Below are positions 55,601-64,000 of a stretch of DNA of 64,000 nucleotides, piece after piece. Every line of letters begins with the position of its first letter. The first letter of the stretch is position 1. The notes beneath the pieces are model-generated. The model was not told the DNA's origin and made no database searches. It worked only from the letters and a program-made list of their open reading frames with translations. Made by a program: the position numbers and the translations under genes. Source of the stretch: Roseivirga ehrenbergii (GTDB lineage: Bacteria; Bacteroidota; Bacteroidia; Cytophagales; Cyclobacteriaceae); assembly GCF_001593005.1 (NCBI RefSeq), contig NZ_LQZQ01000001.1, forward strand, positions 1 to 64,000. Reading direction: 5' to 3'.

Positions 55601-56089
55601 ATTACTTATAATTTGAATGGTTTTTACAATGCTAGAAAAGATAATTTCAGAAAAGGGGAAGCATTGTTCCCTATGAGAGATTTACCTCTGGGATTCAACA
55701 CTTTAGAAATTAGAGCTTGGGACAATTACAATAACTTGGCAAAAAGCAGTTTTGAATTTGAGGTGACCGATGAAAATTCTATGGTCATCACAAAAATAAA
55801 TAGCTACCCTAATCCGTTGGTAGAGCATACTACTTTTAATATTTCGCATAATAGCGCAGGAGAGCCGTTACAATTGAGGATTGAGATCATAAATGCGCAA
55901 GGCGAAAATGTCATTTCATTACATTCAGAAATTGAAAGAGGTTCGAATACTGAACGCATTACATGGAACGGTTTAGACAGTTCAGGAGTTAAGTTGGGCA
56001 GAGGAATTTATGTTTACAATGTGATCTTGATGTCTAAAAACAACGGAAAAACGTACACCAAGCGCGATAAACTTATTATTTCATATTAG
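52694..56089 (+). CDS. porU: Type IX secretion sortase PorU
   Basis: A 1131-residue surface protein that cuts off the C-terminal signals of T9SS cargo and links cargo to A-LPS. It begins with a signal peptide (SKHILLIAFFIQVFIGVATA), has N-terminal beta domains (GKWVKMSFDKEGIYRINQSS), then a gingipain-type C25 peptidase region with catalytic H646 in NFTGHGAETGW and C680 in TATCEFARNDD, followed by Ig-like segments. The last 80 residues are a type-A T9SS sorting domain (INSYPNPLVEHTTFNISHNS; GRGIYVYNVILMSKNNGKTY), as known for PorU itself. The catalytic pair is complete. porV follows. Confidence 0.95.
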   Translation: MASRLRSKHILLIAFFIQVFIGVATAQSSSVLATGKWVKMSFDKEGIYRINQSSLSQMGFDIGSINPQHIAIYGSKGGMLPQAISTARDGLRETAIFVSGESDATFNSEDYILFYVDRVNELQFNPSTKTFESIQNLYTDEVHYFITVKNNKGLRIETLQNLGNNLPEVNTFNKIIRHETDVKNILGSGRKWFGESFNTNNELNFDFPLTNLATNEAIKFRLDALSQAFNNTSLTASLNGQSIGQLDFSPIPDTRYGVKGNESSGLFEVNSTNFSSANQLNLKLTFDQGGSNNAVGHLDGFLLDIPTKLQYSGSSIHFRSIKSLDQPISTFKLSEANQNLMVWDITNPLNAKNQTYNLSGSELRFGAFSDELHEYVVFEAALQPLPPKFESLANQDLKGSATPDMVIISAPEFLTEAERLAAFRRSEDQLSVLVVTPQLVYNEFSAGRQDVTAIRDFIRQLKLKSDQLKYLLLFGKGSYDYKNRIENNTNFVPTYESRSSIHPLTSYSSDDYFGFLEDDEGEWEENRAGDHTLDIGIGRIPSTTLVQAKSAVDKIINYQTSPESIGDWRRRLVFVADDGDNNLHQRDADQLATLVDTTYAGFNVRKIYLDAYEQIRSPNGESSPEAEQALLDAVEQGVLIMNFTGHGAETGWMQERILTTESIDDWKNINRLPLLVTATCEFARNDDPTIFSGAEKIMFKPDGGAIALVATARPVFSSSNYALNLALYKTILEQPNGNFQRLGDIIRYTKNNALNGANNRNFILLGDPSMRLAYPKNEITINSINGKSPLAQADTLSALEKVNIIGQIESNGQRIENFNGEVTFSLFDKRSVLQTIGTESEKFEYLERNSQLFNGKASVTDGEFMIDFVVPKNINYQFGSGKMSMYALNNNLEDAFGAKIDFILGGTAQNISEDRTPPNISIFINDSTQVTTPVVKPDATLILKLFDESGINISENGIGQNLSATLNDSITYNLNGFYNARKDNFRKGEALFPMRDLPLGFNTLEIRAWDNYNNLAKSSFEFEVTDENSMVITKINSYPNPLVEHTTFNISHNSAGEPLQLRIEIINAQGENVISLHSEIERGSNTERITWNGLDSSGVKLGRGIYVYNVILMSKNNGKTYTKRDKLIISY

Positions 56090-56100
56090 TTTTATAATAG

Positions 56101-56108
56101 TATCTTTG
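56101..56108 (+). promoter_or_regulatory. -7 element of a promoter for porV
   Basis: Perfect TATCTTTG in the gap between porU and porV, 12 bases before the ATG at 56121. The -33 region is A/T-rich and without a clear TTTG. An upstream in-frame TTG at 56106 lies inside the box and cannot be the start of transcripts from it. Confidence 0.65.
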
Positions 56109-56120
56109 AAAAAAAATTAC

Positions 56121-57272
56121 ATGAAAATTAATATTAGGATCGTAGCAATCCTGGTTTTAGCCGTCATTTTTTCGTTTCCTTCCTTGGCTCAGAATTCTGG
56201 TACAATCTCAGGACAGGACACAGACAAGAACGTAATCACTACTGCAGTTCCCTTCTTGACTATTGCGCCAGACCCAATCTCAGGAGCAATGGGTGATGTA
56301 GGAGCAGCCACAGCGCCTAATGCCAATAGTATTCACTGGAACCCTGCAAAACTCGCCTATCTAAACAACGATTATGGCTTCGCGTTTTCTTACACACCTT
56401 GGTTAAGCAAGTTTGTAGACGACATGTCGATCTCTTATTTATCAGGCTACAAAAAAATTGATGACAGCCAGGCTTTTGGATTGGCCATGACTTACTTTGA
56501 TTTGGGAGACATTCAACTTACTGATGGAGTAGGTAATAATCTTCAAATGATTAACCCTCGTGAATTTTCAATTGCGGGAACCTACTCACGAAAACTGAGT
56601 AATGATTTGAGCATTGGTGTAACAGGTAAATTTATTCATTCCAACCTTTCAGGAAACATCACCACTAGTCCGGTAATGGATCCTAAGCCAGGCACTAGTA
56701 TTGCGGCCGACATTGGAGTGTATTATAAAACAGAAATGAATGTATTGGACAAACAAAGTCAGCTTTCATTTGGAGGTATCATTTCGAACATCGGTGCTAA
56801 AATCTCATACAATACTGCCGATGAAGAAGACTTTATTCCAACGAATTTAAGGTTAGGAGCTGCTTTGGCCAGTTTCCTCGACCCCTACAACAAAATTACC
56901 TTCGCCTTAGATTTCAATAAATTGATGGTTCCGACCCCTCAGGAAGACGGTAGTCACAGAGACAAATCTTTAATAGGCGGTATTTTTGGTTCCTTTGCCG
57001 ATGCACCAAACGGCTTCAATGAAGAGCTTCAAGAAATCATGATTTCTTTTGGAACCGAATATGAATACAAAGAGACCTTTGCTATCAGAGCTGGGTATTT
57101 TTCGGAACACCAAAACAAAGGAAACAGAAAGTATTTTACGGCTGGTGTAGGCTTTAAAGTTAAAAAATTAGGCATCGACTTCGCATATCTGGTTCCTACA
57201 CTTCAAGAACATCCATTGGCCGAAACTTTACGTTTTGGACTTACTTACAACCTTGACAAAAAAGCCAAGTAA
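56121..57272 (+). CDS. porV: Type IX secretion outer-membrane shuttle PorV
   Basis: A 383-residue outer-membrane beta-barrel of the FadL type (14 strands expected) that collects T9SS cargo from the SprA translocon and brings it to PorU. It starts MKINIRIVAILVLAVIFSFP, a signal peptide cut near LAQ, then ITTAVPFLTIAPDPISGAMG and SIHWNPAKLAYL, the conserved PorV/PorQ-type N-terminus. Alternating beta strands run to the end GFKVKKLGIDFAYLVP and LRFGLTYNLDKK. It lies directly behind porU, which is the usual PorU-PorV order, but has its own promoter box. Confidence 0.95.
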   Translation: MKINIRIVAILVLAVIFSFPSLAQNSGTISGQDTDKNVITTAVPFLTIAPDPISGAMGDVGAATAPNANSIHWNPAKLAYLNNDYGFAFSYTPWLSKFVDDMSISYLSGYKKIDDSQAFGLAMTYFDLGDIQLTDGVGNNLQMINPREFSIAGTYSRKLSNDLSIGVTGKFIHSNLSGNITTSPVMDPKPGTSIAADIGVYYKTEMNVLDKQSQLSFGGIISNIGAKISYNTADEEDFIPTNLRLGAALASFLDPYNKITFALDFNKLMVPTPQEDGSHRDKSLIGGIFGSFADAPNGFNEELQEIMISFGTEYEYKETFAIRAGYFSEHQNKGNRKYFTAGVGFKVKKLGIDFAYLVPTLQEHPLAETLRFGLTYNLDKKAK

Positions 57273-57277
57273 AACGA

Positions 57278-58549
57278 ATGCTCGATAGAACAATCGCTCC
57301 GGGGTTTAAACCCATCAAAAAAGTTACTATTCCTCAAGTTCATTCAACAGCGCTTTCAAACGGAAGGAAAGTTTTCTTTTTGAATGATCCAGCGGTAGAG
57401 GTATTTAAAATTGATTTGGTAATTCCTTGTGGAAGTTGGTTTACAGAGAACTATAATCTGATTTCATTCGCACTAAAAATGCTGAATGAAGGCACCACTA
57501 ATCGTAATGCTCATCAGTTGGCCGAAGCCATCGATTTTATTGGAAGTTTTGCCGAATTCTCGCCAGGTTTCGATCAGAGTACAATTTCATTCTATGGACT
57601 TTCTAGGTTCTTTGATAAGAATTTAGCCCTGCTTTCCGAAGTAATAAGCAACCCTAGTTTTGACGAACAACAGTTTGAAACCTTAAAGAAAAAGGAGGTT
57701 CAGCGGTTAAAACTAAATCTAGAAAAAAGCAGCTACTTATCTTCTGTGGCCTTAAGGAGTTCTCTTTTCGGACTCGATCACCCTTATGGAAAAAGTAATA
57801 GCGTAGAAAAAATACAGGCTGTTCAACTTTCAGAAGTAAAAGCCTTTTTTGCTTCAAACTTTAGTGACTTCGATATTATGGTTTCTGGGAAATTACCTGA
57901 TAATTTCGTTGACACCCTTGAGTTGAACTTCGGCAAAAGCCAAGTAAAAAAAGTAAGCTTACCTAAATACAAAATCGCAAAAACAGTTGCTCACTTAAAC
58001 GAAATCCGTAAACCAGCCTTTGTTCAGTCGTCCATAAAAATCGGTAAAGTGCTTTTTAACCGTAAGCACCCTGATTACATGGAATTCACTGTGACAAATG
58101 AGCTTTTAGGTGGTTTTTTTGGCTCTCGCTTGATGAAAAATATTCGTGAGGACAAAGGTTTTACCTATGGAATTCATTCACATCTCTATTCTCTTAACCA
58201 AGAAGGCTACTTCAGCATTGGTACAGATGTGAATAGCGAAAACGAGCAAGCCACTATTGACGAAATTTTTAAAGAAATTACTAAGCTTCAACAAGAGCCC
58301 GTAGGTGAAAATGAATTGGAAACAGTAAAAAACTACATGGCGGGTTCATTTGCTGGCTCGGTAAATTCGCCTTTTGCCATCATGGAGAAATTCAAAGCGG
58401 TGTATTTTCAGGGAATGGATATGAGCTTTTACGAGCAGTACTTAAGTGCTGTATACCAAGTCACCAGCGAAGACATCATACAAATGGTAAATATTCATCT
58501 TCAACCTGAGAGTTTTTACACTTGTATTGCTGGGCCAGAAAAGAAATAA
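57278..58549 (+). CDS. M16-family protein, catalytic zinc motif missing
   Basis: A 423-residue protein with the insulinase/pitrilysin fold in two similar halves. The zinc motif HxxEH of active M16 enzymes is replaced: where HFLEHMLFKGT is expected the sequence reads SFALKMLNEGTTN. The second half keeps the typical RLMKNIREDKGFTYGIHSHL, and SVNSEN is followed by the usual helices. Such inactive partners often pair with an active M16 subunit, as in POPs or mitochondrial processing peptidase. No active partner is in the window. It begins five bases after porV, so it is in the same transcript, and there is no signal peptide. Confidence 0.85.
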   Translation: MLDRTIAPGFKPIKKVTIPQVHSTALSNGRKVFFLNDPAVEVFKIDLVIPCGSWFTENYNLISFALKMLNEGTTNRNAHQLAEAIDFIGSFAEFSPGFDQSTISFYGLSRFFDKNLALLSEVISNPSFDEQQFETLKKKEVQRLKLNLEKSSYLSSVALRSSLFGLDHPYGKSNSVEKIQAVQLSEVKAFFASNFSDFDIMVSGKLPDNFVDTLELNFGKSQVKKVSLPKYKIAKTVAHLNEIRKPAFVQSSIKIGKVLFNRKHPDYMEFTVTNELLGGFFGSRLMKNIREDKGFTYGIHSHLYSLNQEGYFSIGTDVNSENEQATIDEIFKEITKLQQEPVGENELETVKNYMAGSFAGSVNSPFAIMEKFKAVYFQGMDMSFYEQYLSAVYQVTSEDIIQMVNIHLQPESFYTCIAGPEKK

Positions 58550-58578
58550 AAGCCCGTACCATTACAGATTTGGGCTTT
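58549..58578. terminator. Terminator between M16 gene and NTF2-like gene
   Basis: AAAGCCC and GGGCTTT (7 bp) face each other around a 16-base stretch, between two convergent genes. The loop is longer than usual and the T-run short. Confidence 0.55.
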
Positions 58579-58587
58579 ATATATCTC

Positions 58588-59052
58588 CTAATGTTGGTTA
58601 TAGACTTTGGCAACAATACGCCAGCCACTCTCAAATTTCAATAAACTCAGGTAATCTGTATACACTTGTTTGCCTTGGTTGAAAAGTTCTATTTTCACTT
58701 GGGCAGCACCGCCTGTAACACCCACCGAAGCAAACTTATGTTCCCATTTGTTCTTCGGATCTTTAGCATCATAATTATTAGCTTTCCTCTTTGCTACACC
58801 ATCTGCCCAAACAGCAATGGGGTATTTGCTAATGCTTTCACCTTTAGCAGAATAGATGGCAAAGTCTTCGTGAAAACCCTTTTTCATAGCTTCGGCATCC
58901 AGTTCATTGAACGCTCCATGCACATAAGATTTTAATATTAAATCTTTAATAGCCTCTTCTTCAGCCTTGTTCTTTACTTCATCATGAATAAAAGCAAAAG
59001 ACGAAAACCCCAATAGGCAAATGATGACAAGTAAGTAATGACCCTTTTTCAT
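58588..59052 (-). CDS. NTF2-like (lumazine-binding-type) exported protein
   Basis: A 154-residue protein with a signal peptide ([20 protein letters not shown], cleavage near FIHDE). The mature part is a single SnoaL/NTF2-like domain: [36 protein letters not shown], and the end [18 protein letters not shown]. This is the pattern of the 'putative lumazine-binding' Bacteroidota family, with no proven activity. It is probably periplasmic. It converges on the M16 gene and diverges from gcvT. Confidence 0.82.
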   Translation of the reverse strand: MKKGHYLLVIICLLGFSSFAFIHDEVKNKAEEEAIKDLILKSYVHGAFNELDAEAMKKGFHEDFAIYSAKGESISKYPIAVWADGVAKRKANNYDAKDPKNKWEHKFASVGVTGGAAQVKIELFNQGKQVYTDYLSLLKFESGWRIVAKVYNQH

Positions 59053-59157
59053 AATTTTTATTTACGTTAGTGATTACATAAATATAACTGATTTTTTAGT
59101 TTTAGGTTACAAAATCACCGTATCATCTTTAGGTACCGATACCTTTACACCAAGGCG

Positions 59158-59186
59158 TTGTTTTTATGATCTAATTGTTACTTTTG
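59158..59186 (+). promoter_or_regulatory. Promoter of gcvT
   Basis: TTG at 59158-59160, 18-base spacer, perfect TACTTTTG at 59179-59186, ending 20 bases before the gcvT ATG. Confidence 0.75.
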
Positions 59187-59206
59187 CCAACAAATTAAAT
59201 CACCCT

Positions 59207-60301
59207 ATGGAAATGGAATTGAAAAAAGTCGCCCTTAATGACCTCCACGAAAAACTTGGAGCTAAAATGGTACCCTTTGCAGGTTATAACATGCCTGTTC
59301 GCTATTCATCTGATTTAGAAGAACACAACACTGTAAGAAATGGCGTTGGAGTTTTTGACGTTTCGCATATGGGTGAATTTGTTATAGAAGGCCCTGAAGC
59401 TCTTGACCTTATTCAGCGAGTAACAAGTAACGATGCCTCTAAGCTAGTAGATGGCCAAGCGCAATATTCTTACCTACCAAATGAAGATGGCGGTGTAGTA
59501 GACGATTTGTTAGTATACAAATTCAAAGACGAGAAGTATATGCTTGTAGTGAATGCTTCCAATATTGAAAAAGATTGGAACTGGATTAGCAAGTACAATA
59601 CAAAAGGCGCCATTATGAAAAATGTTTCGGACAGCCATTCTCTTTTTGCTGTTCAAGGCCCTAAAGCTGTAGAAGCACTTCAATCACTTACTTCAGTAAA
59701 CCTTTCAGATATTAAATTCTACAACTTCGTAGTAGGCCCTTTTGCAGGCGTGGAATACGTAATCATCTCGGCAACGGGTTATACTGGTGCTGGTGGTTTT
59801 GAAATCTACGTAAGCAATGAACATGCTGAACAAGTTTGGAATGCCATTTTCGAAGCAGGTGCGGCTTTTGATGTTAAGCCTATTGGCCTAGGTGCTAGAG
59901 ATACATTACGTTTAGAAATGGGGTACTGCCTCTACGGAAACGACATTACAGACGAAACTTCGCCATTAGAAGCAGGCTTAGGCTGGGTAACTAAATTCAC
60001 CAAAGAATTCACTAATTCTAAAAACCTTCAAGCGGAAAAAGAAGCGGGAGTAAAACGTAAGCTTGTTGCCTTTAAAATGATTGACAAGGGTATTCCAAGA
60101 AGCCATTATGCATTAGAAGATGCCAGCGAAAACACTATAGGAGAAGTAACTTCTGGTACAATGTCGCCTTCATTGGGTTATGGAATTGGTTTAGGCTATG
60201 TAGCACTAGAAAACTCTAAAATAGGAACTGAAATCTTCGTAGCTGTAAGAAACAGAAAACTTAAAGCCGAGGTGGTTAAACTTCCATTTTACAAAGCTTA
60301 A
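59207..60301 (+). CDS. gcvT: Glycine cleavage system aminomethyltransferase (T protein)
   Basis: Transfers the methylene unit from the aminomethyl-lipoyl H protein to tetrahydrofolate, releasing ammonia. The 364-residue protein has the full T-protein pattern: [59 protein letters not shown] with the catalytic Asp, [14 protein letters not shown] and [20 protein letters not shown]. It starts at ATG 59207 ([11 protein letters not shown]); a second ATG two codons later is also possible. gcvH is 16 kb upstream. No glycine riboswitch is apparent in the leader. Confidence 0.95.
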   Translation: MEMELKKVALNDLHEKLGAKMVPFAGYNMPVRYSSDLEEHNTVRNGVGVFDVSHMGEFVIEGPEALDLIQRVTSNDASKLVDGQAQYSYLPNEDGGVVDDLLVYKFKDEKYMLVVNASNIEKDWNWISKYNTKGAIMKNVSDSHSLFAVQGPKAVEALQSLTSVNLSDIKFYNFVVGPFAGVEYVIISATGYTGAGGFEIYVSNEHAEQVWNAIFEAGAAFDVKPIGLGARDTLRLEMGYCLYGNDITDETSPLEAGLGWVTKFTKEFTNSKNLQAEKEAGVKRKLVAFKMIDKGIPRSHYALEDASENTIGEVTSGTMSPSLGYGIGLGYVALENSKIGTEIFVAVRNRKLKAEVVKLPFYKA

Positions 60302-60326
60302 TTAAAGCATCATATAACGCCAATAC

Positions 60327-61025
60327 ATGAAAATAGACGTTTGTTATACCCCCGAGCTTATCCATCAGTTTGAGGTTGAAAATAAGACCGTAGTAGTGAT
60401 TGATATTCTCAGGGCTACTTCGTGTATGGTGGCTGGATTGGGTTCGGGTATACAATCAATCACACCAGTAGCCACTGTTGAAGAATGTGAGGCACTGGGC
60501 GCGCAAGGCTATATCATGGCGGGTGAACGAGGTGGGGAAAAGATAGAGCAGTTTCATATTGGTAACTCTCCATTCGACTACATGAAACCTGAAATGAAAG
60601 GTAAAAAAGTAGCCACCACCACCACCAATGGCACACAGGCCATTGAGCTTTCAAAAAATGCAAAAGAAGTAATTATTGGCGCTTTCCTTAATCTCAATGC
60701 AGTAGTAAATCACCTGACGAAGTCAGAAAACGATGTGTTGCTATTCTGCGCAGGTTGGAAAGGAAGATATAATTTAGAGGATAGCCTTTTTGCCGGGGCA
60801 GTTTGTAATGCACTAAAGCAAAATGCTGAATTAGAAAGTGATTCAGCATTGTGTGCTTTTTTCTTATATCAATCCATGGCAAGCGATCTGGCCTATTACA
60901 TCAATAGGAGTAATCACGCAGCAAGACTTTCTAAATTCAATGTGAAAGAAGACATTGAATATTGTGCACGACTGAATGAATTCAATGTAGTTCCTAAATT
61001 AGTGGGTTCAGAACTTACCGTTTAA
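60327..61025 (+). CDS. 2-phosphosulfolactate phosphatase (ComB-like)
   Basis: A 232-residue Mg-dependent phosphatase of the ComB family. Landmarks: VVIDILRATSCMVAGLGSGI, GYIMAGERGGEKIEQFHIGN SP (continuing motif), VATTTTNGTQAI and FCAGWKGRYNLEDSLFAGAV. In methanogens and Bacillus ComB makes sulfolactate in coenzyme M or spore sulfolactate synthesis. No comA or comC is nearby, so the product's fate is unknown; a link with the sulfonolipids of Cytophagia or with sulfolactate as an osmolyte is only a guess. It follows gcvT by 25 bp. Confidence 0.85.
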   Translation: MKIDVCYTPELIHQFEVENKTVVVIDILRATSCMVAGLGSGIQSITPVATVEECEALGAQGYIMAGERGGEKIEQFHIGNSPFDYMKPEMKGKKVATTTTNGTQAIELSKNAKEVIIGAFLNLNAVVNHLTKSENDVLLFCAGWKGRYNLEDSLFAGAVCNALKQNAELESDSALCAFFLYQSMASDLAYYINRSNHAARLSKFNVKEDIEYCARLNEFNVVPKLVGSELTV

Positions 61026-61031
61026 AGTTAT

Positions 61032-61832
61032 TTAAGCCTGTTTAGCTAAAGGCTTCTCAATTTCCTCAGGATCAAGATCAACTTGAACTTCGGCATTCTT
61101 GAGTACATTTTTAAGCCTTTTGCTTTTTTCCCTTAAACCATATACCCAACGGTTCATGGGCTGAAAAATCTTTGGTAAGTCAGTTCTGAATACATCGCAA
61201 AACAACACCACTCTTGTTTCATTGGTTTTGTTCCAAACTGCGTGTTGGAAAGTATCATCAAAGAGTACATCCTCTCCTTCTTTCCAATCGTAGCGCTGTC
61301 CGCCATCAATAATATAACACTCACCTTCTTTAGGAATTACCAAACCTAAATGGTAGCGCCAAACGCCTTTGTAGAACCCATTATGAGGCGGAATATGTTT
61401 TCTAGGCCCAATAATTGAAAACATAGCAGTGGTAATACCCGGAACTTGCTTTAAAAGCGCGGTGGTTTTTGGAGCCTTTGCACAATTAGTACCCTGCCAA
61501 TTATCGTAAGCCTTAAACATAAAAACTCGCCAAGCCGATTTATCCTTATCTGAAATAAATCGTTGAATCTTATCTACCTCATGGAATTTAGGAATATCAT
61601 TCTCATTTTTCAGAACTTCAATCAACTCTTCTTGAATAACCTTCCAATTATCTTTTAGTATTTTGTGTTGGGGGAAAAATTCGTCCACATCTACGATAGG
61701 AGGATTCTTCTTGAAGATTCGTAATACTAGAGAAAAAGTAATTGCAATTAGACTTGGCTCGACAAAGTAGAGAATCACATTCAGCAAAATAAAAGCTAGG
61801 AGAATTACACCTAAAATCTCTAAGATGATCAT
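61032..61832 (-). CDS. Aspartyl/asparaginyl beta-hydroxylase-domain protein
   Basis: A 266-residue protein with a hydrophobic N-terminus (IILEILGVILLAFILLNVIL) and a C-terminal Fe(II)/2-oxoglutarate dioxygenase-like domain of the Asp/Asn hydroxylase family. The motif HIPPHNGFYKGVWRYHLGL carries a candidate metal His, and the second is FDDTFQHAVWNKTNETRVV. The typical arginine for 2-oxoglutarate lies in that last segment. The membrane anchor is similar to lipid-A hydroxylases (LpxO), which act on secondary acyl chains; that role is possible but not provable from the sequence. It lies tail to tail with comB, six bases away. Confidence 0.82.
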   Translation of the reverse strand: MIILEILGVILLAFILLNVILYFVEPSLIAITFSLVLRIFKKNPPIVDVDEFFPQHKILKDNWKVIQEELIEVLKNENDIPKFHEVDKIQRFISDKDKSAWRVFMFKAYDNWQGTNCAKAPKTTALLKQVPGITTAMFSIIGPRKHIPPHNGFYKGVWRYHLGLVIPKEGECYIIDGGQRYDWKEGEDVLFDDTFQHAVWNKTNETRVVLFCDVFRTDLPKIFQPMNRWVYGLREKSKRLKNVLKNAEVQVDLDPEEIEKPLAKQA

Positions 61833-61951
61833 AACAGGGCAGTATTTTAATTAAAAAAAGGCGTTTAAAGTTGCTAAAAATTTAATCTATTGACATTCAT
61901 AGAACATAAAAAGTTCAACCTAATTTCTCCTAAAATTGTTTAAGCTTCGAA

Positions 61952-62295
61952 TTACGGATTTAACTTCTCATTATTCTTATGTCTTTCCTTATCCCTTTGT
62001 GTTTTTTTAGCCATCTTCATATCCCAAGCAGCTTGTAAATCCGTCCCTGTTTGATTGGCCAAGCAAACCACCACAAACATTACATCAGCCAGTTCTTCGC
62101 CCAAGTCTTTATTCTTATCCGACTCTTTCTCAGACTGTTCACCATACCTACGCGCGATAATACGAGCAACCTCCCCCACTTCTTCTGTCAACTGAGCCAT
62201 ATTGGTAAGCTCATTGAAATAGCGAACACCAAACTCCTTAATCCAATTATCAACTTCCTCTTGAACGGCAGTAATTCCTTTCGATTGCTCAGTCA

Positions 62296-62296
<1 letters not shown>
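61952..62296 (-). CDS. MazG-like nucleotide pyrophosphohydrolase
   Basis: A 114-residue all-alpha NTP pyrophosphatase of the short MazG/RS21-C6 group. The metal-binding residues are seen in MAQLTEEVGEVARIIARRYG (EExxE) and DLGEELADVMFVVVCLANQT (ExxD). It cleans non-canonical or surplus NTPs. The ATG overlaps the dtd stop by one base (TAATG), so translation is coupled. This pairing of dtd and a MazG protein, both quality-control enzymes, is a common house-cleaning operon in Bacteroidota as far as I know. Confidence 0.9.
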
Positions 62297-62748
<452 letters not shown>

Positions 62749-62809
62749 ATCAATGCAAAAAACCCCATTAATAAAATAGGATTCAAGTAATTTAGCTAAA
62801 TTTCAAACT

Positions 62810-63997
62810 ATGCGAATTAGGTTATTTTGGCTGGCCATTTTTTTAAGCATTACTGTGGCTGCCTTCCTTTTCTATAAAAACACACAAGCACCCATCACCT
62901 ATGGTCTAGCCCCTGCTTTTGACGGAAACGACTACACGCATATTTACCACTATTTTGTGGGTTTAGAAGAAAATTATCAAGTTCCTTTTCCTTTTAACGG
63001 ACGAATTTTAGTGCCTTGGCTGGCCGCCCAAATTGACTCTGGGGATATGACTCAGGATTTTCAATGGGTGAACCTGTTTTTCACCTTAGCCTCTATAATC
63101 GCATTATTTGTATTGTGGCGGCAAATGGGTTTTGAGCTAAAATGGTTTATCGCTGGCTTTTTCTGGCTGCTCTTTCATTGGACGGGCATCATTCGCCTGA
63201 ATGCCTTTGATCCGGTAACGGTTGATCTTCCACTCTACCTTTTTCAGGCTTTGTTATTACTCATTATTCTGAAAAGGAAATTCGTTTGGTTACTGATTCT
63301 GGTTCCGTTGGCCACCGCTCAAAAAGAGTCGTTTTTGGCCTTAGTCATCATTCTTACTGTTTACGGCATTTGGCACAACCAAAGAACAGAAGAAGGCTAT
63401 TATCCAATCTTAATTTTGATTTCAGCCGTTGCGCTTTCACTCATTACTAAATTCTCAATAACCCACTATTTTGCTCCCATTGAAGAAGGAAAGGGCGCAA
63501 TCATCACCTTGCTCTACCACGCCAAAGAAACCATCCTCCACCCTTTTGACATTGTGCGCTGGTTGGTGGCCATGTTCGTGGCTTTTGGGCCTGCTTTGTT
63601 TTTGGCTGGAAGAAAATACATATTGACCAATCGTTATGATAATACCCGAAATGTGCTTCTGATTTTTACGCTTACCTATCTGGCATTCGGTATTTTAGCG
63701 GGTGGCGATATGACGCGCATTATCTACCTCGGTTTTCCTTTCATTGCCACTTGGATTATGTATGAGCTGCGCGAAATGAGAACCAAGCCCTTATTTATTC
63801 TTGGGCTTTTGTCACTTCCGCTTATGATGCTTCATCAGCACATCCCCGACCCTGCTTTTCAAATGGAATTATGGGAAAGTTGGTATCCTGAGTTTGCTAA
63901 TACGAGTATTGTGTTGATGTATTTGTGTTATGGGGTTATTGCCACATTCATTGGCTACCGTGTTAATCAGGCCGCTCCTACGGAGCTCAAAAACTAA
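62810..63997 (+). CDS. Polytopic membrane protein of unknown function, possibly GT-C-like
   Basis: A complete 395-residue protein ending three bases before the window end. It begins MRIRLFWLAIFLSITVAAFL and has about ten hydrophobic segments. After the first helix a soluble loop contains ADGNDY-like acidic residues (PAFDGNDYTHIYHYFVGLEE) and the motif PFNGRILVPWLAAQI. An acidic residue in the first periplasmic loop followed by many helices is reminiscent of GT-C glycosyltransferases or their membrane-protein relatives (the loop D is often catalytic), but I do not recognise the family. It diverges from dtd. Confidence 0.6.
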   Translation: MRIRLFWLAIFLSITVAAFLFYKNTQAPITYGLAPAFDGNDYTHIYHYFVGLEENYQVPFPFNGRILVPWLAAQIDSGDMTQDFQWVNLFFTLASIIALFVLWRQMGFELKWFIAGFFWLLFHWTGIIRLNAFDPVTVDLPLYLFQALLLLIILKRKFVWLLILVPLATAQKESFLALVIILTVYGIWHNQRTEEGYYPILILISAVALSLITKFSITHYFAPIEEGKGAIITLLYHAKETILHPFDIVRWLVAMFVAFGPALFLAGRKYILTNRYDNTRNVLLIFTLTYLAFGILAGGDMTRIIYLGFPFIATWIMYELREMRTKPLFILGLLSLPLMMLHQHIPDPAFQMELWESWYPEFANTSIVLMYLCYGVIATFIGYRVNQAAPTELKN

Positions 63998-64000
63998 TAT

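Noticed and set aside
59053-59206. Glycine riboswitch before gcvT
   Set aside because: The leader after the promoter is only about 20 bases and no paired aptamer motif is visible.

Overview
This is about 64 kb of chromosome from a member of the Bacteroidota, most likely a marine Cytophagia-type bacterium (a Roseivirga/Marivirga-like relative is a guess). The evidence is: type IX secretion genes sprA, porU and porV; Bacteroidota-specific families (DUF2480, DUF4292, DUF4837); many promoters of the Bacteroidota form TTTG-N19-TAnnTTTG; a moderately low GC content; and frequent TTG start codons in tightly packed operons. The window looks like core genome. I found no insertion sequence, prophage, CRISPR array, tRNA or rRNA.

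Layout. 1-4.9 kb (minus strand): rpmH-rnpA, a YtxH protein, an S41 protease, a TauE/SafE permease, tsaB and a DUF2480 gene cut by the window edge. 5.1-10.8 kb (plus): M61 peptidase, S51-like lipoprotein, YigZ protein and a membrane-anchored alpha/beta hydrolase. 11-20.2 kb (minus): FtsX-type permease, a DUF4097 repeat protein, a membrane protein of unknown function, a UvrD/SMUBP2-like helicase, a pair of dispersed intergenic repeats, then WD40-divIVA-folB. 20.3-22.7 kb (plus): phosphopantetheinyl transferase and three small poorly conserved envelope proteins. 22.8-30.6 kb: icd (minus) diverging from an enoyl-CoA hydratase, then flippase-TPR-DUF4292-EnvC-like, apparently an envelope operon. 30.7-45.9 kb (plus): tatA-gatA-lytic transglycosylase, DUF4837, ruvA-sprA, gcvH-vanZ and three tandem TonB-type proteins. 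46-51.3 kb (minus): yicC, then a FAD oxidoreductase with a very large outer-membrane protein. 51.3-58.5 kb (plus): MBL hydrolase, pssA, porU, porV and an inactive-looking M16 protein. 58.6-64 kb: an NTF2-like protein, gcvT, a ComB-like phosphatase, an Asp/Asn hydroxylase-like protein, dtd-mazG and a polytopic membrane protein.

Common theme. A large share of the genes build or serve the cell envelope: the T9SS translocon barrel (SprA), its sortase (PorU) and shuttle (PorV), peptidoglycan enzymes, TonB transducers, lipoproteins and phospholipid synthesis. The glycine cleavage genes gcvH and gcvT lie 16 kb apart.

I see no clear undescribed multi-gene system. The more interesting points are: -7 promoter boxes only 3-4 nt before start codons (probable leaderless mRNAs); a promoter giving porV its own transcription; three TonB paralogues without ExbB/ExbD; two protease-fold proteins that have lost catalytic residues; a giant outer-membrane protein combining a peptidase-like region, a propeller and a barrel; and several dispersed or inverted repeats.
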